A DNA stretch of 64,000 nt from Pseudomonas viridiflava (GCF_900585905.1 NZ_UTVH01000095.1:1-64000), one strand, 5' to 3'; positions 34,010-43,720 are shown, counted from the first letter of the stretch. A program made the numbers and translations. Notes: a model not told the origin generated them from the letters alone.

Positions 34010-36280
34010 ATGTTAAACCGTGAGCTCGAAGTCACCCTGAATCTGGCCTTCAAGGAGGCCCGTTCGAAACGTCATGAGTTCATGACTGTCGAGCACCTCC
34101 TGCTGGCTCTACTGGATAATGAGGCTGCCGCCACTGTTCTGCGTGCCTGCGGCGCCAATCTCGATAAACTCAAGCATGATTTGCAGGAGTTCATCGATTC
34201 CACTACGCCGTTGATCCCCGTGCATGACGAGGATCGCGAGACCCAGCCCACCCTGGGCTTCCAGCGCGTGCTGCAGCGTGCGGTATTCCACGTGCAGAGT
34301 TCTGGCAAGCGCGAAGTCACCGGCGCCAATGTGCTGGTCGCCATCTTCAGCGAGCAGGAAAGCCAGGCGGTATTCTTGCTCAAGCAGCAAAGCGTTGCGC
34401 GTATAGATGTCGTCAATTTCATTGCCCATGGTATATCCAAAGTGCCAGGACAAGGCGATCACTCTGAAGGTGAACAGGATATGCAGGACGACGAAGGTGG
34501 CGAGTCTTCTGCTTCGGGCAATCCTCTGGATGCCTATGCCAGCAATTTGAATGAACTGGCTCGCCAGGGTCGTATCGATCCGTTGGTCGGGCGTGAGCAG
34601 GAAGTGGAGCGTGTCGCGCAGATTCTGGCTCGGCGGCGCAAGAATAACCCGCTACTGGTAGGCGAGGCGGGCGTCGGCAAGACGGCCATCGCTGAAGGCC
34701 TGGCCAAGCGCATTGTCGACAATCAGGTGCCTGACCTGCTGGCAAGCAGCGTTGTCTATTCGCTGGACCTCGGCGCTCTGCTGGCTGGCACCAAGTACCG
34801 TGGCGATTTTGAAAAGCGCTTCAAGGCGCTGCTCGGTGAGCTGAAAAAACGTCCCCACGCGATTCTGTTCATCGATGAAATCCACACTATCATCGGTGCC
34901 GGCGCGGCCTCGGGCGGCGTGATGGACGCGTCCAATCTGCTCAAGCCGCTGCTGTCTTCCGGTGATATTCGCTGCATCGGGTCCACGACTTTCCAGGAAT
35001 TTCGCGGCATTTTCGAGAAGGACCGGGCATTGGCGCGGCGCTTCCAGAAGGTCGACGTTTCCGAGCCGTCGGTCGAGGACACTATTGGTATTCTCAAGGG
35101 GCTCAAGAGCCGCTTCGAGCAGCACCACAGCATCGAATACAGCGACGAGGCGCTGCGTGCCGCAGCAGAACTGGCATCGCGTTACATCAATGACCGTCAT
35201 ATGCCCGACAAGGCGATTGACGTGATTGACGAGGCGGGTGCCTACCAGCGGCTGCAGCCGGTGGAGAAGCGCGTCAAGCGCATTGAAGTGCCACAGGTTG
35301 AAGACATCGTTGCGAAAATCGCGCGTATTCCGCCTAAGCACGTCAACAGCTCGGACAAGGAGTTGCTGCGCAATCTCGAGCGGGATCTGAAGCTGACGGT
35401 ATTCGGCCAGGATGCGGCAATCGACTCGCTGTCGACTGCGATCAAGCTGTCGCGCGCAGGTTTGAAATCGCCTGACAAACCTGTGGGTTCGTTTCTGTTC
35501 GCGGGCCCAACCGGCGTCGGCAAGACCGAAGCGGCGCGTCAGTTGGCCAAAGCGCTGGGTATCGAGCTGGTACGTTTCGACATGTCCGAGTACATGGAGC
35601 GCCATACCGTCTCACGTCTGATCGGCGCACCTCCGGGTTACGTTGGTTTCGATCAGGGCGGTTTGCTCACCGAAGCGATCACCAAGCAGCCACATTGCGT
35701 GCTGCTGCTCGATGAAATCGAGAAGGCGCATCCGGAAGTCTTCAACCTGCTGTTGCAGGTCATGGACCACGGCACCTTGACCGACAACAACGGGCGCAAG
35801 GCAGATTTCCGCAATGTGATCGTGATCATGACCACCAACGCGGGTGCTGAGTCCGCAGCCAGGGCATCGATCGGCTTCACCCATCAGGACCACTCGTCTG
35901 ATGCCATGGAAGTCATCAAGAAGAGCTTCACGCCGGAGTTCCGCAATCGTCTGGATACCATCATTCAGTTCGGTCGCCTGAGCCATGAGGTGATCAAGAG
36001 CGTGGTGGACAAGTTCCTCACCGAGCTTCAGGCGCAGTTGGAAGACAAGCGTGTGTTGCTTGAGGTGACCGAGGCGGCCAGGAGTTATCTGGCGCAGGGT
36101 GGTTACGATGCGGCGATGGGCGCTCGTCCAATGGCACGTCTGATCCAGGACAAGATCAAGCGTCCGCTGGCGGAAGAGATTCTGTTTGGCGAGCTGTCTG
36201 ACCATGGCGGTGTGGTGCACATCGATTTCAAGGATGGCGAGATCACCTTCGATTTCGAAACCACGGCAGAAATGGCTTAA
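34010..36280 (+). CDS. clpA: ClpA, ATPase subunit of ClpAP protease
   Basis: 756 residues: N-domain (1-145), acidic linker (146-170), first AAA+ module with Walker A GEAGVGKT (218-225) and HAILFIDEIHTIIGAG (Walker B), second AAA+ module with GPTGVGKT at about 499-506 and VLLLDEIEKAHPEVFNL. Unfolds substrates and threads them into ClpP; the partner clpP is not in the window. A strong terminator follows. It sits next to the genes that make N-degrons (aat, bpt), so the pathway is grouped. Confidence 0.97.
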   Translation: MLNRELEVTLNLAFKEARSKRHEFMTVEHLLLALLDNEAAATVLRACGANLDKLKHDLQEFIDSTTPLIPVHDEDRETQPTLGFQRVLQRAVFHVQSSGKREVTGANVLVAIFSEQESQAVFLLKQQSVARIDVVNFIAHGISKVPGQGDHSEGEQDMQDDEGGESSASGNPLDAYASNLNELARQGRIDPLVGREQEVERVAQILARRRKNNPLLVGEAGVGKTAIAEGLAKRIVDNQVPDLLASSVVYSLDLGALLAGTKYRGDFEKRFKALLGELKKRPHAILFIDEIHTIIGAGAASGGVMDASNLLKPLLSSGDIRCIGSTTFQEFRGIFEKDRALARRFQKVDVSEPSVEDTIGILKGLKSRFEQHHSIEYSDEALRAAAELASRYINDRHMPDKAIDVIDEAGAYQRLQPVEKRVKRIEVPQVEDIVAKIARIPPKHVNSSDKELLRNLERDLKLTVFGQDAAIDSLSTAIKLSRAGLKSPDKPVGSFLFAGPTGVGKTEAARQLAKALGIELVRFDMSEYMERHTVSRLIGAPPGYVGFDQGGLLTEAITKQPHCVLLLDEIEKAHPEVFNLLLQVMDHGTLTDNNGRKADFRNVIVIMTTNAGAESAARASIGFTHQDHSSDAMEVIKKSFTPEFRNRLDTIIQFGRLSHEVIKSVVDKFLTELQAQLEDKRVLLEVTEAARSYLAQGGYDAAMGARPMARLIQDKIKRPLAEEILFGELSDHGGVVHIDFKDGEITFDFETTAEMA

Positions 36281-36294
36281 GTTTCATTGCTCTG

Positions 36295-36332
36295 AAAAAG
36301 CCCCGCATCTCGCAAGAGGTGCGGGGCTTTTT
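36295..36332 (+). terminator. clpA terminator
   Basis: AAAAAGCCCCGCA and TGCGGGGCTTTTT form a stem with an inner CTC/GAG pairing and end in a T-run, 14 bases after the clpA stop. Confidence 0.92.
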
Positions 36333-36379
36333 GTTGGTGTCTGTGTACATATCCGTTGCTGCGGTCATGGCTGTCTTGG

Positions 36380-36461
36380 GGTTGCGCCCTTACGGCGCCT
36401 CACTTTTGGCTGGGCCGGCTTCCGGCTCTATCAAAAAGTGAGGCGCTGTAAAAGCGCAACC
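36380..36461. repeat. Long intergenic inverted repeat with GCGCCTCACTTTT arms
   Basis: GGTTGCGCCCTTACGGCG plus CCTCACTTTT on the left are matched on the right by AAAAAGTGAGGCGC plus TGTAAAAGCGCAACC, giving arms of about 30 bases with a few mismatches around a 22-base centre (GGGCCGGCTTCCGG). It lies in the 319-base gap between clpA and infA, both of which have their own terminators, so it is not needed for termination. No gene is seen in the gap. Confidence 0.8.
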
Positions 36462-36557
36462 AATGGTCGCCATTAACGCGATAATGGATATGCACGCAGG
36501 TATAGATTTGTGTGTCCCGCAGAATACCCCGAGCCTGGACACAAAACCCAGGCACAC

Positions 36558-36587
36558 AAAAACGCCCGGCAGGAGCCAGGCGTTTTT
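36558..36587 (-). terminator. infA terminator
   Basis: On the minus strand AAAAACGCCTGGC pairs with GCCGGGCGTTTTT, with one bulge, and ends in a T-run, 13 bases past infA. Confidence 0.85.
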
Positions 36588-36599
36588 GCTGAGACCTGC

Positions 36600-36818
36600 T
36601 TAGCGAGCGCGGTAAGTAATGCGCCCTTTGCTCAGGTCATAGGGCGTCAATTCAACACGCACCTTGTCGCCGGTAAGAATACGAATGTAATTCTTGCGCA
36701 TCTTGCCGGAGATATGCGCGGTTACGACGTGCCCGTTTTCCAACTCCACACGAAACATGGTGTTGGGCAGGGTGTCGACGACAGTGCCTTCCATTTCGAA
36801 GCTGTCTTCTTTCGACAT
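36600..36818 (-). CDS. infA: Translation initiation factor IF-1
   Basis: 72 residues from ATG 36818 ([11 protein letters not shown]), exactly the family length; the frame is open far upstream but only this part is IF-1. The S1-type OB fold is plain: [34 protein letters not shown], and the ending [12 protein letters not shown]. It binds the ribosomal A site with IF-2 and IF-3. It follows bpt with 101 bases between, and has its own terminator. Confidence 0.98.
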
Positions 36819-36919
36819 GCAGTAAAGCCCTCGGTATCCAATGAGTGGCCCGGTGCAAGTGGCGCCAGGCAAAAGCGGCGTGCATTGTGCCCGAAAAATG
36901 CGCTTTAAGCCAAGACTCT

Positions 36920-37627
36920 TCAGTAAAGAGTCACCCAGCGCTGATTTGTCAGCAGTTCGATGGGTCGATATTGGGTCTTGTAATTCATTTTCTGGCAGTT
37001 CTTGATCCAGTAACCGAGGTAGACCGCCTCCAGTTGCAGCCGCTTTGCTTCGGCGATTTGCCACAGAATGGCGTAGCGGCCCAGGCTGCGCCGCTCCTCG
37101 CAAGGCTCAAAGAAGGTGTAAACCGCTGACAGGCCGTTGGGCAGGACGTCGGTCACCGCGACGGCAAGCAGGCGCCCCTCGACGCGAAACTCGAAGAATC
37201 GGCAAAAAGGCAGGTCCCGCACCAGAAACGTGGCGAACTGGTCGCGACTGGGCGGAAACATGTCGCCGTCCGCATGGCGTTGCTCGATGTAACGCTGGTA
37301 AAGGTCGAAATATTCTTCGGTGAAATGTGGTCGGGTCGCCTTGACCTCAAGATCCGCATTGCGCTTGAAGATGCGCTTCTGTTGCCTATTGGCGACGAAA
37401 AGCTCGACCGGAATCCGCGCAGGCACGCAAGCGCTGCAGTTCTGGCAGTGTGGCCGGTAGAGGTGATCGCCGCTGCGGCGAAAGCCCATGTCAGACAAGT
37501 CTGCATAAATCTCGACGTCCATGGGTTGGCTTGGGTCGAGAAACAGGGTCGTCGCCTGTTCTTGCGGCAGGTAGCTGCACGAGTGGGGTTGAGTGGCATA
37601 AAACTTGAGGCGCGCCAGCTCTGTCAT
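36920..37627 (-). CDS. bpt: Aspartate/glutamate leucyltransferase Bpt
   Basis: 235 residues. It transfers Leu from Leu-tRNA to N-terminal Asp or Glu, making ClpS-recognised N-degrons. The N-terminal ATE domain has the Cys cluster [15 protein letters not shown], and the C-terminal ATE domain shows [20 protein letters not shown] with [18 protein letters not shown]. It follows aat by 27 bases. Together with aat and clpSA it makes up the leucine/N-end pathway. Confidence 0.95.
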
Positions 37628-37654
37628 GATGGTCCCCGGTGTTGGAAATGCACG

Positions 37655-38365
37655 TTAAGAGTGTATGCCAGCCTGCGGGACTCGCCTAGGCAACCAGTCG
37701 GCCTGATTGGCCTGATCCAGATGGCGGTCCAGGTAGTTGGCAAATTCTTTCCTCGAAATCGGCCGTGCACCGAAGCTTTGCAGGTGTTGCGTGTGCATCT
37801 GGCAATCAATCAGCACAAACCCCCAGGCCTGCAGGCGTTCGACCAGGGTCGCGAAGCCGACTTTCGAGGCGTTGTCGGCGTGGCTGAACATGGATTCGCC
37901 GAAAAACAGTTGGCCCATCGCCAGCCCGTAGAGGCCGCCCACCAGTACCTCGTCCTGCCAGACCTCGACACTGTGGGCATGGCCGCGGCGATGCAGCTCC
38001 ACGTAGGCCGCCTGTATGGAACCGGTGATCCAGGTGCCCTCTGCATAGGCGCGCGGCCCTGCGCAGGCGCGGATGACGGCTTCGAAGTCCTGGTCGAAGG
38101 TCACTTGATAGCGGCCCTGGCGCAGCAGCTTTGCCAGGCTGCGCGAGACGTGCAGCTGGTCCGGGATGATCACGGTGCGCGGGTCGGGGGACCACCAGAG
38201 GATGGGTTGGCCGTCGCCGAACCAGGGGAAGCAACCGTGCCGATAGGCGCAGACCAGCCGCTCAGGTGAAAGGTCGCCGCCTGCAGCCAGCAGTCCGTCG
38301 GGCTCGCGAAGCGCTTTTTCCAGGGGTGGAAAAGCCAGCGTGTTTCGATCAAGCCAGGTCAGCAT
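37655..38365 (-). CDS. aat: Leucyl/phenylalanyl-tRNA-protein transferase Aat
   Basis: 236 residues from ATG 38365 (MLTWLDRNTLAFPPLEKAL); the upstream extension is not family sequence. It adds Leu or Phe to N-terminal Lys or Arg. Conserved stretches are GLLAAGGDLSPERLVCAYRH, GCFPWFGDGQPILWWSPDPR, and the substrate region WGFVLIDCQMHTQHLQSFGA. First gene of aat-bpt-infA on the minus strand, diverging from ftsK. Confidence 0.95.
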   Translation of the reverse strand: MLTWLDRNTLAFPPLEKALREPDGLLAAGGDLSPERLVCAYRHGCFPWFGDGQPILWWSPDPRTVIIPDQLHVSRSLAKLLRQGRYQVTFDQDFEAVIRACAGPRAYAEGTWITGSIQAAYVELHRRGHAHSVEVWQDEVLVGGLYGLAMGQLFFGESMFSHADNASKVGFATLVERLQAWGFVLIDCQMHTQHLQSFGARPISRKEFANYLDRHLDQANQADWLPRRVPQAGIHS

Positions 38366-38853
38366 GGGCAGGCACTTGGCAAAACGTTGCGCAAGGGGAG
38401 GGCAGCACAGGTGTGTTTCATGCAACTCCCTCCAGGGGCAGTGGTCATAAGGTGTCGTCCGCGATGGCAGCAATCTGGATGCGATATATGGCATAAGTCT
38501 TTGTGAGCAAAGACAATGCGTGCTCAAATTACGCGCTTGTGTCGATTCCGGGGAAGATCTTCGTGACGAACGGGTCATCACCGGCAGGCGGCGAATTGAT
38601 TGTCGGCCGCAGATGACCGGCTGATCAGGCGTTGCGCAGAAACTATCCGGCCGACAGGTCGCTGACAAGGCAAGACGCTATCGTGGCATCAGCCGTACAA
38701 ACCCGTACAATACCTGCTTCGCAAGCGGCTACCTCGTCATCAGGGCAGGCTGGTCGTGGCGGTTGCCCGGATGTGACCCTATCATTTGCAAGTCGTGATT
38801 AGTTGACAGTCAATCATCAGATGTTCGCGCCCCAGCGCAGGAATGAAAGCGTT
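38366..38853. other. Divergent intergenic region between aat and ftsK
   Basis: 488 bases with no credible gene; it should hold promoters for both aat and ftsK. In P. aeruginosa thioredoxin reductase trxB1 lies here as I recall, but no reading frame for it is present. No LexA-type box was found near ftsK. Confidence 0.55.
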
Positions 38854-41286
38854 TTGAAGAAATCCACCGCAGTATCCAACTCCGTTCCGCTTTGGCGGCA
38901 GCATTTGCACTACCGGCTCAAGGAAGGTGCGCTGATTGCCTTTGGCGCGCTGTGCCTGTATCTGATGATGGCGTTGCTGACGTATGACCAGAACGACCCT
39001 GGCTGGAGTCATACCAGCAGTTCGGCCGTTGTGCAGAATGCTGCGGGATTTGCCGGTGCGTTCAGCGCCGACATCCTGTTCATGGTGCTGGGCTATTTTG
39101 CGTACATCTTTCCGCTGCTGCTGGCCATCAAAGCCTGGCAGGTGTTTCGTCATCGCCATGAGCCATGGCAGTGGAGCGGCTGGCTGTTTTCCTGGCGTTT
39201 GATCGGGTTGGTCTTTCTGGTTCTTGCCGGTGCCGCACTGGCGCATATCCATTTTCACTTCGCTGCGGGCTTCCCCGGTTCTGCCGGTGGTGTACTGGGC
39301 GAAGTGCTCGGCGACCTGGCGAAAAAAGCGCTCAACATTCAAGGCAGTACGCTGCTGTTCATCGCGCTGTTCCTGTTTGGCCTGACTGTATTTACTGATC
39401 TGTCGTGGTTCAAGGTCATGGACGTCACCGGCAAGATCACGCTTGACCTGTTCGAGCTGTTCCACGGTTCAATCAATAGCTGGTGGGCTGCGCGCAATGA
39501 ACGCAAGCAGATGGTTGCCAAGCTGCGCGAGGCCGATGCCCGCGCCAGCGATGAGGTCATACCGCCAGCCAGCAGCCGTCGCGAACCGGCCAGGGCCAAG
39601 GAGCGCATGATCGAGCCGGAACCGGTCATCAGCAAACCATTGAGCAAACCGGCAAGCGAGCGCGACACCTATATTCCAACCGGGTCGGCATCTGCACCGG
39701 TGATCCTGCCCACGGTTGCGAAAGCGGTTGAGCCGAGCAAGCCTGTGGTCAAGCCAAAGCCGGCGCCGCAGTTTGTCGACAGCGCAGTGGAAGGCACCTT
39801 GCCGCCGATTTCGATTCTCGACCCGGCGGAAAAGAAGCAGCTCAACTACTCGCCCGAATCGCTGGCGGCGGTGGGCAATCTGCTGGAAATCAAGCTCAAG
39901 GAATTTGGCGTCGAGGTGTCGGTGGACTCCATCCACCCGGGCCCGGTCATTACCCGTTACGAGATCCAGCCCGCTGCGGGGGTCAAGGTCAGCCGCATTT
40001 CCAACCTGGCCAAAGACCTTGCCCGTTCGCTGGCAGTGACCAGCGTGCGTGTCGTCGAAGTGATCCCCGGCAAGACCACCGTGGGTATCGAGATACCCAA
40101 CGAAGACCGCCAGATTGTGCGCTTCTCCGAGGTGCTTGCCACTCCCGAATACGACAACTACAAATCGCCGGTAACCCTGGCGCTGGGACATGACATTGGC
40201 GGCAAGCCGGTGATTACCGACCTGGCGAAGATGCCGCATCTGCTGGTGGCCGGTACCACCGGCTCCGGTAAGTCGGTGGGGGTCAACGCCATGATCCTGT
40301 CGATCCTGTTCAAATCCGGCCCGGAAGACGCCAAGCTGATCATGATCGACCCGAAAATGCTTGAGTTGTCGATCTACGAAGGCATCCCGCACCTGCTGTG
40401 CCCGGTGGTGACCGACATGAAGGACGCTGCCAACGCCCTGCGCTGGAGCGTTGCCGAAATGGAACGCCGCTACAAGCTGATGGCGAAGATGGGGGTGCGT
40501 AACCTGTCGGGCTTCAATCAGAAGGTCAGGGAAGCCGAAGAGGCTGGCACGCCGCTGAGCGATCCGCTGTACAAGCGTGAAAGCATTCATGACGAAGCGC
40601 CGCTGCTGACCAAGCTGCCGACGATTGTGGTAGTGGTGGATGAGTTCGCCGACATGATGATGATTGTCGGCAAGAAGGTCGAAGAGCTGATCGCGCGGAT
40701 CGCGCAGAAAGCCCGTGCTGCCGGTATCCACCTGATCCTCGCGACCCAGCGCCCGTCGGTTGACGTGATCACCGGCCTGATCAAGGCCAACATTCCAACG
40801 CGTATGGCGTTCCAGGTGTCGAGCAAGATCGATTCGCGCACCATCATCGACCAGGGCGGTGCCGAACAATTACTGGGCCACGGTGACATGCTGTACATGC
40901 CTCCTGGCACCAGCCTGCCGATCCGGGTCCACGGCGCCTTTGTTTCCGACGAGGAAGTGCACCGCGTGGTCGAGGCCTGGAAGCTGCGCGGCACGCCGGA
41001 TTACAACGAGGACATTCTGGCCGGCGTCGAGGAAGTCGGCAGCGGCTTTGATGGCGGCAGCAGCGAAGGTGGCGACGACAGCGAAAGTGACGCCCTCTAT
41101 GATGAGGCGGTCAAGTTTGTGCTGGAGAGCCGCCGGGCATCCATTTCCGCTGTTCAGCGCAAGCTGAAGATCGGCTACAACCGCGCTGCGCGAATGATTG
41201 AAGCGATGGAAATGGCCGGTGTGGTGACGTCGATGAACACCAACGGCTCGCGCGAAGTGATCGCCCCGGCACCGATGCGCGATTGA
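38854..41286 (+). CDS. ftsK: DNA translocase FtsK
   Basis: 810 residues from TTG 38854 (MKKSTAVSNSVPLW in its read form), the start typical of pseudomonads, with AGGAA ten bases before; an ATG at 38803 would add 17 residues. Four membrane helices lie in about 25-190, then a Pro/Lys-rich linker, the RecA-like motor with Walker A GTTGSGKS at about 467-474 and IVVVVDEFADMM (Walker B), and the C-terminal gamma winged helix (VQRKLKIGYNRAARMIEAME) that reads KOPS sites. It couples chromosome dimer resolution to septation. Confidence 0.95.
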   Translation: MKKSTAVSNSVPLWRQHLHYRLKEGALIAFGALCLYLMMALLTYDQNDPGWSHTSSSAVVQNAAGFAGAFSADILFMVLGYFAYIFPLLLAIKAWQVFRHRHEPWQWSGWLFSWRLIGLVFLVLAGAALAHIHFHFAAGFPGSAGGVLGEVLGDLAKKALNIQGSTLLFIALFLFGLTVFTDLSWFKVMDVTGKITLDLFELFHGSINSWWAARNERKQMVAKLREADARASDEVIPPASSRREPARAKERMIEPEPVISKPLSKPASERDTYIPTGSASAPVILPTVAKAVEPSKPVVKPKPAPQFVDSAVEGTLPPISILDPAEKKQLNYSPESLAAVGNLLEIKLKEFGVEVSVDSIHPGPVITRYEIQPAAGVKVSRISNLAKDLARSLAVTSVRVVEVIPGKTTVGIEIPNEDRQIVRFSEVLATPEYDNYKSPVTLALGHDIGGKPVITDLAKMPHLLVAGTTGSGKSVGVNAMILSILFKSGPEDAKLIMIDPKMLELSIYEGIPHLLCPVVTDMKDAANALRWSVAEMERRYKLMAKMGVRNLSGFNQKVREAEEAGTPLSDPLYKRESIHDEAPLLTKLPTIVVVVDEFADMMMIVGKKVEELIARIAQKARAAGIHLILATQRPSVDVITGLIKANIPTRMAFQVSSKIDSRTIIDQGGAEQLLGHGDMLYMPPGTSLPIRVHGAFVSDEEVHRVVEAWKLRGTPDYNEDILAGVEEVGSGFDGGSSEGGDDSESDALYDEAVKFVLESRRASISAVQRKLKIGYNRAARMIEAMEMAGVVTSMNTNGSREVIAPAPMRD

Positions 41287-41363
41287 TTCCGAACTCAGAA
41301 AATGTGCTCGCCGACGGCCCGGCCGTTGGCGGCATTCTACCGAACTCAATAATGAGGACTCCC

Positions 41364-41987
41364 ATGCGTCTTATCCGCATGCTGTTGGTAACTGCACTGA
41401 CTCTTTCCGCCATCCCGGCCCACGCCGACCCCAGGGATGTGGCGCGGCTCACGCAGTTGCTGGAAAAATCCCAGACCCTGACTGCGCGCTTCTCTCAGTT
41501 GACCCTGGACGGTGGTGGCACTCAGTTGCAGGAGACTTCGGGCCAGATGGCGTTGCAGCGCCCAGGCCTGTTCAACTGGCACACCGATGCACCGCAAGAA
41601 CAACTGATGGTCTCTGACGGCAAGAAAGTGTCGCTCTGGGACCCGGACCTTGAGCAGGTCACCATCAAGACGCTGGACCAGCGCCTGACCCAGACACCTG
41701 CGCTGCTGCTGTCCGGCGATGTATCGAAGATCAGCGAAAGCTTCGACATCACTGCGAAGGAGGCCGGGGGCGTGATCGATTTCGTGCTCAAGCCCAAGAC
41801 TAAAGACACGCTGTTTGACAGCCTGCGTCTGTCGTTCCGCGGTGGTGTGATCAACGACATGCAGCTGATCGACAGTGTTGGCCAGCGTACCAATATTCTG
41901 TTCACCGGGGTCAAGGCCAACGAGCCCATCCCCGCGAGCAAGTTTCAGTTCCAGATCCCGAAAGGCGCTGACGTCATTCAGGAATAA
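41364..41987 (+). CDS. lolA: Outer-membrane lipoprotein carrier protein LolA
   Basis: 207 residues from ATG 41364, preceded by GAGGA. A Sec signal peptide (1-22, ending AHA|DPR) is followed by the LolA core: LEKSQTLTARFSQLTLDG, LQRPGLFNWHTDAPQEQLM, and the ending KFQFQIPKGADVIQE. It carries lipoproteins across the periplasm from LolCDE to LolB. It follows ftsK after 77 bases, and rarA follows after 20, the conserved ftsK-lolA-rarA order. Confidence 0.97.
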   Translation: MRLIRMLLVTALTLSAIPAHADPRDVARLTQLLEKSQTLTARFSQLTLDGGGTQLQETSGQMALQRPGLFNWHTDAPQEQLMVSDGKKVSLWDPDLEQVTIKTLDQRLTQTPALLLSGDVSKISESFDITAKEAGGVIDFVLKPKTKDTLFDSLRLSFRGGVINDMQLIDSVGQRTNILFTGVKANEPIPASKFQFQIPKGADVIQE

Positions 41988-42007
41988 GAGGGTTTCAACG
42001 CTTGTCC

Positions 42008-43330
42008 ATGAACCTGTTTCCCACTGAGCCGATTGCCCAGCCTCTGGCTGCACGTTTGCGTGCGACCAATCTGGACGAGTACGTCGGTCAGGAGCATCTG
42101 CTTGCTCACGGCAAGCCGTTGCGCGAGGCGCTGGAGCAGGGCGCATTGCACTCGATGATTTTCTGGGGGCCGCCGGGGGTGGGCAAGACCACGCTGGCCC
42201 GCCTGCTGGCGAAGGTGTCCGACGCGCATTTTGAAACCGTGTCGGCGGTGCTGGCCGGGGTGAAGGAAATTCGTCAGGCAGTGGAAGTGGCCAAGCAGCA
42301 GGCCGGTCAGTATGGGCGCCGCACGATCCTGTTCGTCGATGAAGTACATCGTTTCAACAAATCGCAGCAGGACGCGTTTTTGCCCTACGTGGAGGACGGC
42401 ACGCTGATCTTCATCGGCGCCACCACGGAAAACCCCTCGTTCGAGCTGAACAACGCATTGCTGTCCAGGGCGCGGGTGTATGTACTCAAAAGCCTGGATG
42501 AAGCCGCGTTGCGCAAGCTGGTCAATCGCGCACTGCACGAAGAGCGTGGCCTGGGCCAGCATCGCCTGAGCCTGAGCGATGAAGGCTTTGCCATGCTGAT
42601 GGCCGCTGCCGATGGCGACGGCCGGCGCATGCTCAACCTGCTGGAAAACGCCTCGGATCTGGCCGAAGACGGGGCTGAAATCGATCTGGAGTTGCTGCAG
42701 AGTCTATTGGGCGACAGCCGTCGCCGTTTCGACAAGGGCGGCGAGGCGTTCTATGACCAGATTTCTGCTTTGCACAAGTCCATACGCGGCTCCGATCCGG
42801 ACGCCGCGCTGTACTGGTTCGCGCGCATGATCGATGGCGGTTGTGACCCGCTGTATCTGGCCCGTCGCGTAGTGCGCATGGCCAGCGAGGACATCGGCAA
42901 TGCCGACCCGAGGGCGCTGCCGCTGTGCATGTCGGCCTGGGATGTGCAGGAACGCCTGGGCAGCCCGGAAGGTGAACTGGCGGTGGCGCAGGCAATTGTC
43001 TACCTGGCCTGCGCGCCGAAAAGCAACGCGGTATACATGGGCTTCAAGGCCGCGATGCGCGAGGCCACCGAACACGGCTCACTGGAAGTCCCGCTGCATT
43101 TGCGCAATGCACCAACCAAGTTGATGAAGCAGCTCGGTTACGGTGAAGAGTATCGCTATGCTCATGACGAGCCCGATGCGTATGCCGCCGGCGAAGACTA
43201 TTTTCCCGATGACCTTGAGCCCCGCCAGTACTACCGGCCGGTGCCTCGCGGCCTGGAGCTGAAGATCGGCGAAAAACTCAGGCATCTGGCCGCGCTGGAC
43301 GCCGCCAGCCCCCGCCAGCGGAGAAAGTGA
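42008..43330 (+). CDS. rarA: Replication-associated recombination protein RarA (MgsA)
   Basis: 440 residues from ATG 42008 (MNLFPTEPIAQPLAARL); a TTG two codons earlier is possible. It is a clamp-loader-like AAA+ ATPase acting at stalled forks. Walker A GPPGVGKT at 54-61, Walker B ILFVDEVHRFNKSQQD, sensor GATTENPSFELN, and the C-terminal tetramerisation domain (DPDAALYWFARMIDGGCDP) are all present. crcB starts in its stop codon (TGATG). Confidence 0.96.
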   Translation: MNLFPTEPIAQPLAARLRATNLDEYVGQEHLLAHGKPLREALEQGALHSMIFWGPPGVGKTTLARLLAKVSDAHFETVSAVLAGVKEIRQAVEVAKQQAGQYGRRTILFVDEVHRFNKSQQDAFLPYVEDGTLIFIGATTENPSFELNNALLSRARVYVLKSLDEAALRKLVNRALHEERGLGQHRLSLSDEGFAMLMAAADGDGRRMLNLLENASDLAEDGAEIDLELLQSLLGDSRRRFDKGGEAFYDQISALHKSIRGSDPDAALYWFARMIDGGCDPLYLARRVVRMASEDIGNADPRALPLCMSAWDVQERLGSPEGELAVAQAIVYLACAPKSNAVYMGFKAAMREATEHGSLEVPLHLRNAPTKLMKQLGYGEEYRYAHDEPDAYAAGEDYFPDDLEPRQYYRPVPRGLELKIGEKLRHLAALDAASPRQRRK

Positions 43331-43704
43331 TGCTCAAAACCATTCTGGCGGTATCCATTGCCGGGGTCGCTGGTACATTATTGCGCTTTGCCGCTGGCAC
43401 CTGGGTCAACGCGAACTGGCCGAGGTATTTCTATACCGCGACCCTGGCGGTCAACATTGTCGGTTGCCTGATCATCGGTTTGCTATACGGCCTGTTTCTG
43501 TTGCGCCCGGAAGTGCCTGTGGAAGTACGCGCCGGCCTGCTTGTCGGTTTTGTGGGTGGTCTGACCACCTTTTCATCCTTTTCACTGGATACGCTGCGCC
43601 TGCTGGAAAGCGGGCAGATGCCACTGGCCCTTGGCTATGCGGGCATCAGCGTATTCGGCGGGCTGCTCGCCACCTGGGTCGGCCTGTCCCTGACCAGACT
43701 TTGA
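43330..43704 (+). CDS. crcB: Fluoride channel CrcB (Fluc)
   Basis: 124 residues, four membrane helices. The Fluc signature GGLTTFSSFS is at 76-85 with the two Phe residues that line the fluoride path, and the conserved Asn of the polar track lies in AVNIVGC (residue 42). It works as a dual-topology dimer that exports fluoride. The ATG overlaps the rarA stop, so there is no room for a fluoride riboswitch; it is part of the lolA-rarA-crcB-serS series. Confidence 0.95.
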   Translation: MLKTILAVSIAGVAGTLLRFAAGTWVNANWPRYFYTATLAVNIVGCLIIGLLYGLFLLRPEVPVEVRAGLLVGFVGGLTTFSSFSLDTLRLLESGQMPLALGYAGISVFGGLLATWVGLSLTRL

Positions 43705-43720
43705 TAAACGAGAGAACGAT

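Noticed and set aside
38366..38853. LexA box before ftsK
   Set aside because: Looked for CTGT-N8-ACAG near the start because ftsK is SOS-induced in E. coli; none of sufficient quality was found.
43100..43330. Fluoride riboswitch before crcB
   Set aside because: crcB starts in the rarA stop codon; the sequence before it is coding and does not show the crcB-motif pattern.
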